Below, in pieces: positions 30,796 to 42,600 of a DNA stretch of 64,000 bases; position 1 is the first letter of the stretch; every line of letters starts with the position of its first letter. The DNA comes from Echinometra lucunter (taxonomy: Eukaryota > Echinodermata > Echinoidea > Camarodonta > Echinometridae). Location of the stretch: assembly GCA_029962745.1 (NCBI GenBank), contig CM057156.1, forward strand, positions 30,841,613-30,905,612. Reading direction: 5' to 3'. The notes beneath the pieces are model-generated. The model was given only the letters and a program-made list of their open reading frames with translations. It did not search any database and was not told where the DNA came from. The position numbers and the translations under genes are program-made.

Positions 30796-30797
30796 TA

Positions 30798-32565
30798 TGA
30801 AAGTTATAGCTATAAAAAGCTCTTGTTGTGTACTATAAATCCCATCGAAGCACTTCCCATCTGTTTGTGCGAATTGTTCTATGTGCAACGAGGTCCATTG
30901 AAGATTATTCAGCATAGTGGTCACGCTTGATTTAGAGGCGTAATCATTCGTTACAAATCGAGCTGCTCTCCTTTGGACCATTTCTATCTTGTTGATTAAA
31001 TAGGCTTGGTGAGGATCCCACACTGTAGCTGCATACTCCAATTTGGGACAGACTAAAGCAAGATATGCAGCCTTCTTCACAGCTATGTCACATTTAGATA
31101 GGTTTCTCCTTACTACTCCTAAGATTTTATTGGCATCATTTACGATCCGGTTATCATGGTTGTTCCATGACATTACTTGAGAAGTGGACTCCTAGATAGC
31201 GGCACTGCTACACAACCTTAAGGTTAACTCCCAGTAAATGATAGATAAATAGTTTGGGTTTCCTACTGCTTGTGATGTGCATGACTTCACACTTCTGTGG
31301 ATTGAAGCTCATTTGCCAAGCATCTGCCCAAGTCTTAAGTTCATGGAGATCCTTCTGAAGTTGAATTTGGCCTTGGGGTTCTCTAATAGGACGGAACAGG
31401 AGACAGTCATCAACAAAGAGCTTGATACGGATGTTGTTGTTGTTGTCAACCTTTTCTCTGATGTCGTTCACATATACACGTAATAGGAACTTCAGGGGAC
31501 CGAGGACGGTCCCCTGGGGGACCCCTGAAGTGACTGGTATAGGTTGAGAAAGCTCTCCATCAACTGTAACCTGTTGTGTTCTGTGGGTTAACCAGTTATT
31601 AATCCATTTAAGTGTAGGGCCTCTAATCCCATAGTGCTCCAATTTCCTTAAGTGTTTCGCATGGGAGACTAAGTCAAATGCTTTGCTGAAATCAAGCACA
31701 AGCATATCAAGCTGTATTCCAGACTCTTGGTCGAGGTTATGCATGATTTCTTCAACTGTATTAATTAACTGCGTGTCACAAGAGTGGTTTTTTAAAAAAC
31801 CATGTTGATACAACTTCAGGATGTGGTGCTTTTCTACTTTTCTACGTGAGCCATCATATTACGAAAGATGATATGCTCAAGTATTTTACATGGTATTGAT
31901 GTAAGGGAGATTGGTCTGTAGCTACAAGCTAGAGATTTGTTACCCTTTTTGAAGATAGGGCATACATTTGCGGAAAGCCAGTCCAAAGGGGGCTGTCCTT
32001 CCTCCATGGATTGTCTATAGATCATCAAAAGTAATGGTGCCATTTCTTCAGCACATTCTCTCAGGATGAACGTAGGTAATTTATCTGGACCACAAGCTTT
32101 GTGAGGTTCCAGGCCTTTAAGAAGTTTGAGGATTCCTGTACAATCTAGGTCAAAAAAGGGAATATCCGGCAGGGGTTTATACAACTCTGGAACAATGTCC
32201 GGGTTACGTTTAGTGAAAATTGATCCATAATGAGTATTCAGGATTTCAGCCTTTTTCTGGTTATCACTACCTAATGATCTTTCCTTCCATCTGAAGTGGG
32301 GGGGGGGGGGGATACCAGATCGATCCTTCCTCTTATGGGCGATGAAGGACCAGAACCTTTTAGGTGCTGACTGAAGATTTTCAGCATTCAATATTCCCTA
32401 AATGTATTCATCTTGAGCCTTATCCAAATCTGGTCTGACAGTGTTTCGAAATCTGCGGAAAGCTGTCCAGTCAGTAGACTTTCCTGATTTTTGCCTTGTT
32501 GTAAAGCCGTTTACATTTCCTGATGTCTCTTTTGATTTTGACTGTTAGCCAAGATACACCACACA
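30798..32565 (-). pseudogene. 5'-truncated, broken CR1-like non-LTR retrotransposon
   Basis: Three offset frames on the minus strand make up a reverse transcriptase. 32391-31834 has the N-terminal part (HKACGPDKLPTFILRECAEE, FKKGNKSLACSYRPISLTS); 31813-31208 the core (VLDFSKAFDLVSH, GVPQGTVLGP, LFVDDCLLF); 31173-30798 the thumb region (CPKLEYAATVWDPHQ, VQRRAARFV). Upstream to ~32565 a degraded KIKRDIRKCKRLYNKAK stretch with stops is visible, and no endonuclease domain follows. The catalytic FADD box reads FVDD; frameshifts and stops separate the parts. Domain order and motifs fit the CR1/Jockey group. Confidence 0.9.
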
Positions 32566-33051
32566 CAGCGAGAATTCAACATCCGGGTACTTTTTAGGGC
32601 AATAGTCGATAAGTAGAATTATATTTCATTTACTTCTTCCAGATGGGATTTTTTCCCCATATATAGGCAACCAAAAATTTTAATGATATTTAAGGAATGC
32701 AGTAAAGTCTAAAGACAGTCTTCCATATGGGTGATGTAAATGTACCTGTACCTTCCTGGTAATGGTGGCAAAAAGCCTCTTCTATTGTTGACAAGTTTAA
32801 TATCAAAGAGCAAACATCCTTATTTCCATCACAATAGTTTTCATCACAATTGTTTAGACCAGCATGACTGTTCAAGGTATGCAGGGGTATGACAAAATGT
32901 AAAAAATGACAACCCCCGCAAAGAAATGAAAGGAATTATGCCCTTTAAAAAATTTACTCATTTTCTCTCCTCTTTCTTTAAACAGGACTGGATTATGAAA
33001 CATTTGATACGCAAATAAGCCTTGGCAGTGTTGATACACCCCTCCACCAAG
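32566..33051 (+). promoter_or_regulatory. POLG 5' leader: 3' end of a non-coding exon with a uORF
   Basis: A strong acceptor (TTTTCTCTCCTCTTTC...AAACAG) at 32971-32985 implies that the first coding exon begins at 32986 and that an untranslated exon lies upstream. Within the leader, ATG at 32995 opens an 8-codon uORF (MKHLIRK, stop 33016-33018) ending 33 nt before the main start. 32566-32970 holds nothing else recognised. Confidence 0.5.
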
Positions 33052-33695
33052 ATGATTGGTGTTGGAAAAGGATGTAGGAAATCCACAATGATTCACTTGT
33101 GCAGTTATTGCAGATTGATCCATGGCAGACATCTGTATCGCTCTTCTTATACTGTGAGGTCTAGGAACATATTGTCATGCAAACAAAATGCATCATCAAT
33201 TTCATCTTTGCCATTCTCAACATTAGTCCAGAAACCCTTATCAAAAGATGACATCAGTGACGGCCAATCGGAGGAATCAGATTTTACATCGTTAAAGTCG
33301 GTAGCTTCATCCTCGGATTCCTCTGCTCAGTTGAGAATGAATGCAATCAACATTCAGATGCTCTCCAAGAATCTTCATCAACAAATATTCAATTTTCGTC
33401 GGAGCAAAGCTTCAAGTAGGTCAAAGGTCAGAGAGGCTACTGAAACTAAAGATGATGAACTCCTAGAGAAAGCCAAGCAACATCTTAAGAAGCACAGACT
33501 ATGGGATAAAGAGGGATCAATCTTAACTGATGTCAATTTCAAATTGCCAAGGCTTTTGGGAAGTAGCATTGATGACCATTTCCAGATTCTTGCCAATAAA
33601 CAGAGTGCTTCATATCTTGATATGGCTCATGAACTTGTAGAATGCACCCCTCCCCCTATGCCGGAAGAATGGACTTTCAAAGAGGGATGGACCAA
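33052..33695 (+). CDS. POLG: POLG exon 1, residues 1-215
   Basis: Encodes the presequence and the start of the exonuclease region, including [15 protein letters not shown] (conserved) and [11 protein letters not shown]. It ends ACCAA|GTAAGA in phase 2. An in-frame TTG at 33022 opens a longer frame but ATG 33052 is the first normal start. Confidence 0.95.
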
Positions 33696-36600
33696 GTAAG
33701 ATATTAGTTCTTGCTATACACTTACAAACATGATATTGATGTAGTCTTATTTGAGGGTACTGTTCAGTTCTGTTGTTACTTTCAAGGGGGAATTCCTCAA
33801 GGGGTACATGTGAAGGTGTGATATTTCTATCCTCTTTTTTGTGCTTTAATCTTTTCCTAACAATGAGAATAGGTGAACTAATTTAGATATGGACCCATGA
33901 TCCTTGACTGTAAAATAACTTTTCTCTTTTTTGTATAAAAATCTGTGATTTCAATACATAAAGGTTATGTCAATTCATCTTCTGAGATTTCCTTAAAGCT
34001 ATTTTGGTATTTATTCATATTCCTTTGATTTCTATTGTGATGCTCAAAAGACATGGCCGTTGTTAGTTCGGAGGAAGAGGGGATGCTTCAAAGTGAGGTA
34101 TTTGGATAAGAATTGATAGCTGTTAAGGGGTCATGTCAGCAATCCTACATGTAAATGCTCAAGGATTTATATCATGCAATGACTGCTGAATGAATAATGC
34201 CAATGTTTTTCTCTCTTCTGTCACAAACAGATATGTTGAAAATGAGAGTCCTGTCCCTGTCGATTTCCCTGAAGAACAGAGCCTTGTGTTTGACATGGAG
34301 TGTTGCTTAGCTGAAGGGAATTTCCCCACATTGGCTGTCGCTGTTTCAACAAATGCATGGTAAAAACGGAAATGCATTAAGACATGGATGACAGACTGGG
34401 AATATAACCAAAGTTTTTTTTTTTCTGTTGTTTTTTATAGTTTCTCATAGATTTCTCCCCAGGAGGGAAATTTTTTTTTAGCTTGGTTTGAAAATAAGGT
34501 CATACTGAGGGTCTGTAAGTGTCATCACTATGCTTTGCTTTTGTTAAGGTTATGGCATTCCTTCTAGTTTTAGATTTGGTATTACAGATTTTCATGAAAA
34601 CTGTGAAAACTACTTCCCCGACTAATTAATTTATTTGTGTATGGGTATTTTTTAGTAATGTTTCACAGTTTCAAAGATAAAGTTTGCTTCCATTCCAATA
34701 AAATTTGCCTGAAGACACCTCTCATTTCAACCCTTCTGCTATTGCAGAGATGTAAGTTGGATGGCCTATCATTAGTTCAGTATGATGTTTGCATTGACAA
34801 CTTCGATTTACCCATTATGACTAGAATATTGCACTGCATTTCCCTTAACCACACGCAACCATCTACTGAGTATGTTGATAGTATTGCAAACTTCCTTGCA
34901 TTGAAAAAGATATATGGGAGAAGTGGATGAAAACAATTCGATAATAGCTCTTGAAAACTAAAAATGGCTCTTGAAAAAAAGGCATGCATTAATGGTTTTA
35001 CAATAATCTCTCTGTAAGTAAAGCAGATCCATAAAGAGTTCCTGTAAACAAAAGAATGTTTCACATTGGTACTTTGTTTGTCACAGGTATTCATGGTGCA
35101 GTGCACGGCTGATTGAAGATCATCTCACCCTATCTCAGAAAATGACACTGCCAGACCTGATTCCTTTGGAGACTAAGAAAGGCTCCATCAAACCGCCCAA
35201 CAAGAAATGGACAGAGAGACTGGTAGTGGGACATAATGTCAGCTTTGACCGTAGCTTTGTGAAAGAGCAGTATTTGTTGCAGGTTAGTATGGTTGTGTTG
35301 TTGAAAGCAGTTCCCTCAGTTTCTTTCAACTACTGGTATTTCTATACCTTCTCACATCATGACTATATTCATCACTTGTCAGTCATCTCTCCATCCATTC
35401 TGCTTTTTGACCCTGTAATAAGTTTTAGATTGTTTTTTTTTTAAAGTGATGCTACCATTAAAAAAACAAGAAAACTTGTCTTAGTTCAATAGCCTAGGTT
35501 AAATCCTTCAATTATAGCAAACATTAGATACACAGTATGGATCAAGGAGTTAGATAGTGTCTTGGAAATGTATACGAAGGGTGAGAAAGAATTGTTTGAT
35601 GCCCAAAGATATGTTTGGATATTGGTATAACAAAGGTGTAAATTTAATCATTACAATGGTCAGCTTTGATTGGTTTTCCTGTCTAAGTATGTAGTGTTGT
35701 ACATTCTTGTGTTTAAAATGTATTTGTTATTAAAAGGACATGAGACCACAGAACGTGTTTTTTACAGGGTACAAAGACTCGCTTCCTAGACACCTTGAGT
35801 CTTCACATGTGTGTATCCGGACAGACCACCCTCCAGAGGGCGCTGTGGCAGGTCAATGAGCGAGGAGGAGGTGCAGCACCTTCGATACAGAAAAAGCATA
35901 ACAAGAAGTCCTTCGGTCCTCCTGTAAGTAACATTCTCAGTTGAACCACACATGCTGCTGGGACCATTGCTATGTGGTCAGTATTTAATACACCAACTGA
36001 ACTCCTTTGACCCTTTATCAAATATTACATCTAACCCTAACCTTAACCTTGCCTTAATCCTACAACTCTGACCATAACCCTATATCCTTGATGAAAATCG
36101 CAAAGCAATTGTAGCAGGATTAAGTGTTCAAGCACAAATTCTCCTTTGTCAGAGAATGTTACACTAATCAAATTATGTATCAGTATATGCAGTGAGGCAT
36201 CAAATTCAATCTGTCCAATGAAAAAAGGAAGCATCTCTAAAATAGGTTTCTTAGTAAATGAAGAAAATATGTCACTGTTTTATGTGGAAATGTATGAAGT
36301 TGTTTTGTCTCTATATTTCTATATTTTGGAAATTGGGGGTCATGTGACCTTGATTTCTTCATCATCATGCAGAACATACAGAAGAGAAGAAAGAGTCGAT
36401 TTTGAAAAAAAAAATCAGGGTTGTTTCCTTCTGTCATTGTATGGCAACCATGTTTTCATCGAAAAACCCAAATGCTGAAATACAGATTTTACATGTTAAC
36501 TTCTTTATCTGCATGTGGCTAGTTTTAATTGAATTTAGCTGATTATCACTTGAAATTGTAATATGGTTGTATTATTTGTGCAATGGACTATATCTGTGGA

Positions 36601-39600
36601 ATTGTAGTGATGTGGCTTTGAGCTCCTTTGTCTTTATGTTACAGATCAAATCTAAGATTTCATTACACCAGATGATCATGGTAATTTAATAATCCTATTC
36701 GAGATTTGATCAGACCAGATAGGATGTCAGTGATCTATTTGATATCAAATCATGTTTGTAATTTGGCAATATTTGAATGTATATGATTGGATACCTTGGA
36801 CTTTAGGCCACAGCTTGGTTAACAGAGAGTAGTCCCAACAATCTAGCTGATGTGTACAGACTGTACAATGATGATGGCAGCTCATTGGATAAGGCCAAGA
36901 AGGATGCTTTTGTGAATGGGAGCATAGCTGATATCAGAGCTGACTTTCAGGTGAATATGCTAGGCCCATTATAGTAGGGTAGAGGATAGTTCGTGCCTCT
37001 CGCACATTTGATGTTATAGAAACATCATAGAAACGTCATAGAAATGAATATGTATAAGCATGTACGTACGAATTCCAGGTATAAATTTCTTAGAGAAATT
37101 TCTCACCTGTGCCGATCGGTCGCGCAGCTCAATGGGCTGTGCGCCAGTCTACTTTCTCAAATCCCGAGTTGGAATCCTGCTCTCACCATACATGTGCATT
37201 TTTGCTGTAATAATTGATAACAGTGGTGTTTATTTCGTCAGAAATAGTTACAATATCACAGCTATTACTGATACATATTCATTTCTATGATGTCAAATTG
37301 GGAGGTAACTGCGAGAGGCAGTTATAGTAGAGGGCTCTGAACCATGCTGTATCTTACATGTAGTTATGACATGCTGCTTGACAATTGCACCAAAAGGGAC
37401 CTGCCAATGGCCAGTGATGTAGCCCTTACATGTGCTAGACATTAGGAAACAGTAGTGTGGTAACTCAAAACGATGATGAGCTAGTATATTGGAAATCAGG
37501 GAAAACCCGTCAAATGAAAGTGGGGAAATTCAGGGAATTTAGAATAAGAAACTGTTCAAATTTTTAGAAAAATCTATGAATTTCGTAGGCCCAAAGAGAA
37601 ATTATTGATTCTGTTACATTCTTTCTTGTGTCCAAACAGGGTATCCTTGGGATGATTGGCAGTTTTTCTTGTCCATCACCCTTCGGACTGTCCTACTTTT
37701 TAGTTAACGCAATATCTTAAGAACCGTCCCGATTTTTCGTTAAAGACCCCATCCGAAGCTGAAAAAGAAATTGACAGATTATATATCTACAGAAAGCTTT
37801 ATATTCATTGAATACAAAAATACAAACTTCTTGAGATTTCATTGCCTGCGAAAAGAGTAATAGCATCCGAAACCTTTGGAGTGGAGGGCTTGAAAAATGG
37901 GAATCCGTCGATTTTTTTTCAAGGCCGTGCACGGTGAACTTCATGATGACGTATGAGCGTGTAGACGTCTCGAGCATACAACCCAAGTCTGCATGCTATA
38001 CACAGCGCTGCCAGATTCAAAATTGTTGAGAACTTCTGACAAAAAGTGCGATTACATCACGTACGTGATGTAGCTATAGGGTTTCTTTATTACTTAATGT
38101 TGTGCCAGTAATTAAATTTAGTGTAACAATTACAAATTACAAAAAAACCTGTAATGATTTACAGTATTGCGTCGTCTGCTCACTGTAACTGCAATCTCCG
38201 CGCAGTAATGGCAGAAGTGCCCATGCAGTCGGCTGGCTAAGCTAGCAGGGATTATGTAGGGTCATGTGTATTGGGTTACATGCATGCATACGAGGTATGT
38301 TGTTCGTTTTATTTTTGACTTTGAATTAAGGCATAGATCTAGATCTAGAGTTTGTGTGCTGACTCGGGGTTCGAGTGCAGTGTTGCTCAGGCCAGGAATG
38401 GTGCGCGGTATTACACAAGACATGCCTCCACTGCTGTGGTCGAGTTCCACTTATGATTCTTTTAATACTGCTGTAAAGGCTAAGACAGCGGCTTACCCTC
38501 GTAAATATAGGTTCGATTATGTCCCCATTCCTAGTATGCTAGCTATTCCTTTATGATATCACTTCTTATGGAATTATAGCATGTTTTTGTGGTGATTTGA
38601 ACTTTGCTTGGCTGTTGTTGTGTACAAACGCTATGCACAGGGGGCTTGAGCCCAAGAGAGGTCTACACAACGTGATGTCATTTTTATGTCGGCCGAGTGA
38701 ACGTCGTAATTATGCGAAATAGGGAGGGGTGGATCTCCTTTTTTATGAATACTGAAAGGAAATGAGTTTTAATAAATCTATATTCTATGTCTACTTAGCT
38801 TTCCATTGATGTATGGTTGTATTCACTTCGGATGGGGTCTTTAACGCAATATCTCAAGAACTGTTTGGATTGTATAGCAGGGATTTTACTCAAGTTTAGG
38901 TGGAAGAGGTAATGGTAATTATTTTGTAGTTTTTGTTGAGACCTGCCTGCATTAGAAATTGAGTGGAAAGCAGAGGCATAATTGTTGATCGTGCATGGTC
39001 AAATTGCTCTTGTTTTTGAACTGATTTCAAGCATGCATTGCTCTCTAGTGATGTTTACATGATAGGATCTACTTATCCTGTTGACTACTAAATTCTCTAA
39101 TTCCCATAGACTTAATAGAGGCCACCTGGTTCCAGTAGTAAATGGGTTAACATTATGAAAGCCCTTCGCATACAACTGGACTATTCTTTGCAAACCTTCA
39201 TACTTACAGTTGTTTTGAATAGAATTACATTATACCTGACAAATTTACCAATGTGATCAAAAAGTATTTTGTTGATAACTGCACATTTAAGTGATTGTTA
39301 TTTCCAGTGTTTAATAACTTTTTTACTTGTCTCTCATTTTTAGTCTTTAATGACATATTGTGCTCATGATGTAGCTGCAACACACAAGGTCATCAGTAAG
39401 CTTCTCCCTATGTTCACTGAGAGGTAAATACTGGTAATATTTGTTATTGAGTAAAGGATCGGTGCGATACGATTTCAGTCAGATTTTTGTACATCATAGC
39501 GATATCTAGTTAGATGTGACACTTTAAACATGTTAACACTTTCTTAAGAATTTCTTGTAGTTGTAGGAATTTAGATAATGGGTGTAATTTGCATGTAGCC

Positions 39601-42600
39601 TTTTATTGAGAAGAAGATCCAAACTTATTGCAAATAGTATGGATGCCAAACCTGTAGCAAGACTCTCAGTGATTTTCTTTGACTGGGAGACCTTTTATAC
39701 CCTACATTTTTATATTAAGTATTCACTTTACTTTTACATTTTCCTGTTGAACTTTGGGTAAACTACGAAGCCTTAAAAGATGCATATATCTCAGTCATAC
39801 CTTCTCTGCTGAGTGGATGAGGTAGAGTCTGTACTCAATGAACAGTTAAAGATATTGGCTAACATTGTTATGATTTTAAAAAATCTTGTTTTGTTACTTG
39901 AAAATGGGATAAACATAAGGGTTTTAGTGTAAAGATACCAGTCTGAAAGTTTCATAGTACAATATCCACAGGAAGTATGTTTAAATATCAAAAATGTGAA
40001 CCAATGTTTGAAAAATATACGAGGGTCAGTTGCACAGAATAGACATAAGGAGTGCGCATGCGCGTATGACTCGCCTTACCGTACTGTGTGTATTGGAGTA
40101 TCACGCGGCAGGAGGCACATAACAGCATTTTCAAACTCAAGCAAAGTGGTCCTCTTAGTGAGTGTCTCGTAAGACGAAGGATAATAAAATCGCCGTTTGC
40201 GTCTAACTTACACTTTTTCATTCCAAATTATGGTTGATTTCAGGATTTTTGAGTACAAATACAAGTACTCATACACATGTTTCATCTTAGTTTGAGAATT
40301 TTTTAAATCAGCTGCTCTCAAAGTTAGCCAATGCCTTTAAGTTCAGTTCAGTTCATTTATGCAATACTTTGATTAAAAAGGATGCAGCAAATAATTTGAT
40401 TTTTCTTCCTTTTTTTTTTTTTTCTGCCTCATATCCCATAGTCAATCACAAATAAAAAATTTTACATTACATGAAATTTGATTTTTCACACTAATTGAGT
40501 TTTGCACAACTTTCAAAGGTTTTTGTAGCCACATGCTCCAAACTAGTATGTCTAGATTCAAAACTAAATGTGAATATATTCCACTGTCCCATATGAATGT
40601 TTTTGTGTAATGATATTTTGCAGGTTTCCCCACCCTGTAACCTTTGCAGCCATGCTAGAAATGGGACAGGCCTATCTACCAATCAACCAGAACTGGGAGC
40701 GATACTTGAGAGAATCCCAGGAGACCTATGACAACCTACAGCAAGAGATGAAACAATCTCTTATGCACATTGCTAATGATGCCTGCAACATGCTACATCA
40801 AGACAAGTAAGTAATTCATCTCTTGTACACATGGTGTTTGTACTGTGCTCCTGCCTTGAGACAAGAAAAACAAAGTTATTCCTAGGGCTCTGTAAAATTG
40901 CATTTTCAGTATTTGATTATCTTCAGCTGTTATGGGCGATATACTGTCTGACCAAAATTTTGTACATTTTCAGTCAGTACTACTGACTCTAAAGAAACAA
41001 GGCAAGAGATTTGGAAATACATGTGTGTAACAAAGGTTGTATCATCTCATTGTTCTACATAGCATAATTCACTCTGAATTAAATATTTCCTTTATGCTAT
41101 TACATTTTCACCTCACTCCATGGCCTCGGTGGAATATAACTTCATTTGAGAAATTCTGAATTCATTTTTTCTTAATAAAAGTAATGTGAATAATAGGATG
41201 CCAGTAGAGACATATACAAAATGATGCATAAAATGAAATGTATGAACCATTTACGATGCAGGTATTGTGAGGACCCATGGCTGTGGGAATTAGACTGGTC
41301 AGTGGATGACTACAGACTCCGGAAAACCATTCCTCCTTCAGAGAGAAAGAAGAATGGTGAAGAGAAGAATGCTAAGGAATGCTCCAAGGAAAAGATGGAG
41401 GAAAATGAAGAGGAGGAAGGGGAAGAAAAGGAAGAAACTTGTGTTGAAGATGTGCTAAAGACAAGAGAGAAGATTCCTAAAGTAAATCAACATATGACTG
41501 GATATCCTGTGTAAGTTTTAGGGGCTGAAATAGATATTTATTGTGGTTTGGTTTTATTTTCTGTATTAAAAAGACATCAGATATAGACATAAAATGAACT
41601 TTTCAATGTAAAACTAATGTGTAAATAAAAGTTTAAAAAATAAAGTACAGCTGTAAATCAATATCCAGAGGCATTATTAAAGCCTGTCTCTAGTTTTGGT
41701 AGCAAAAGGAGAATTACATTAAACTGATCAAGTATAGTCTCATATTGTCCATCTTACATGAAAAGATACATGTATATGTGTGAAATTGTGTGACATTCCT
41801 TCCATGAATTCCGACGAATTTTAGTGGAAATGTCTGAGTGGAACGCAATATAACGGTCACACTAAGCGCTCTGACACCTCCACACACAGCGATTCGCTGT
41901 ATACTTTCGTTCAAATGGAATGTCCATAGGTTTTATGTGTGTGCGGGCACTGTGTGATGCTCCATTGACAATGATTTCGGGGGTCCGAAAACTAAAAATT
42001 TGACATTTTGATTGTAAAATACACCCACAAATGAGTTTTTATTCAGTATCCTATACATCATTAAGGTTTTATGATACAGTCTCTCATCTCATTTGGCAAT
42101 GAATTGAAATAGTGAAAGATACTTTTCTGAGATTTACCAAAACTAGAGACCAGCTTTAAATGCAACTGTTCTTCCTAGAGGAAGGACATTTACACTAATT
42201 AGTGATTGACAGGAAATCAATTTGTTCATGCTTATTATTCATCCCCTGCTAAGAATAAACAGCTTAACCTATTGGGTACATTTTAGTGTAACTCACATTT
42301 TTTCCGTAGACCACAGCCTAAGTTACATGTATCTTGTGCTTTAATAGTATTCAAGCAAGATGTAAGAATGAGAGTAATAATCATTTGATGTTCTGCTATT
42401 TTTGAACTTTCTTGGTCAAGATGATGTAATATAAACCATTTCTTGTAAATAGAAAATATGAGAAAAAATGAAAAAATAAAATAGAAACATGACTGCATTT
42501 TTTACAGACAATGTTCTGGAAAGGGAAGTTAACCTGAAAAATGCTTCTTTTTTAATGAGCAGATGTATCAAAGAATCTGATCAAGTAAAATGCACCCTAA

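Noticed and set aside
30798..32391. Functional reverse transcriptase gene
   Set aside because: Frameshifts and stops split it, the endonuclease domain is absent and the catalytic box is FVDD.
33022..33051. In-frame TTG extension upstream of the POLG start
   Set aside because: A TTG start is unlikely in a metazoan nuclear gene; ATG 33052 follows closely and gives a good presequence.
37107..37190. Functional tRNA gene
   Set aside because: The B box deviates from consensus and no clean acceptor-stem pairing is visible; a tRNA-derived repeat is likelier.
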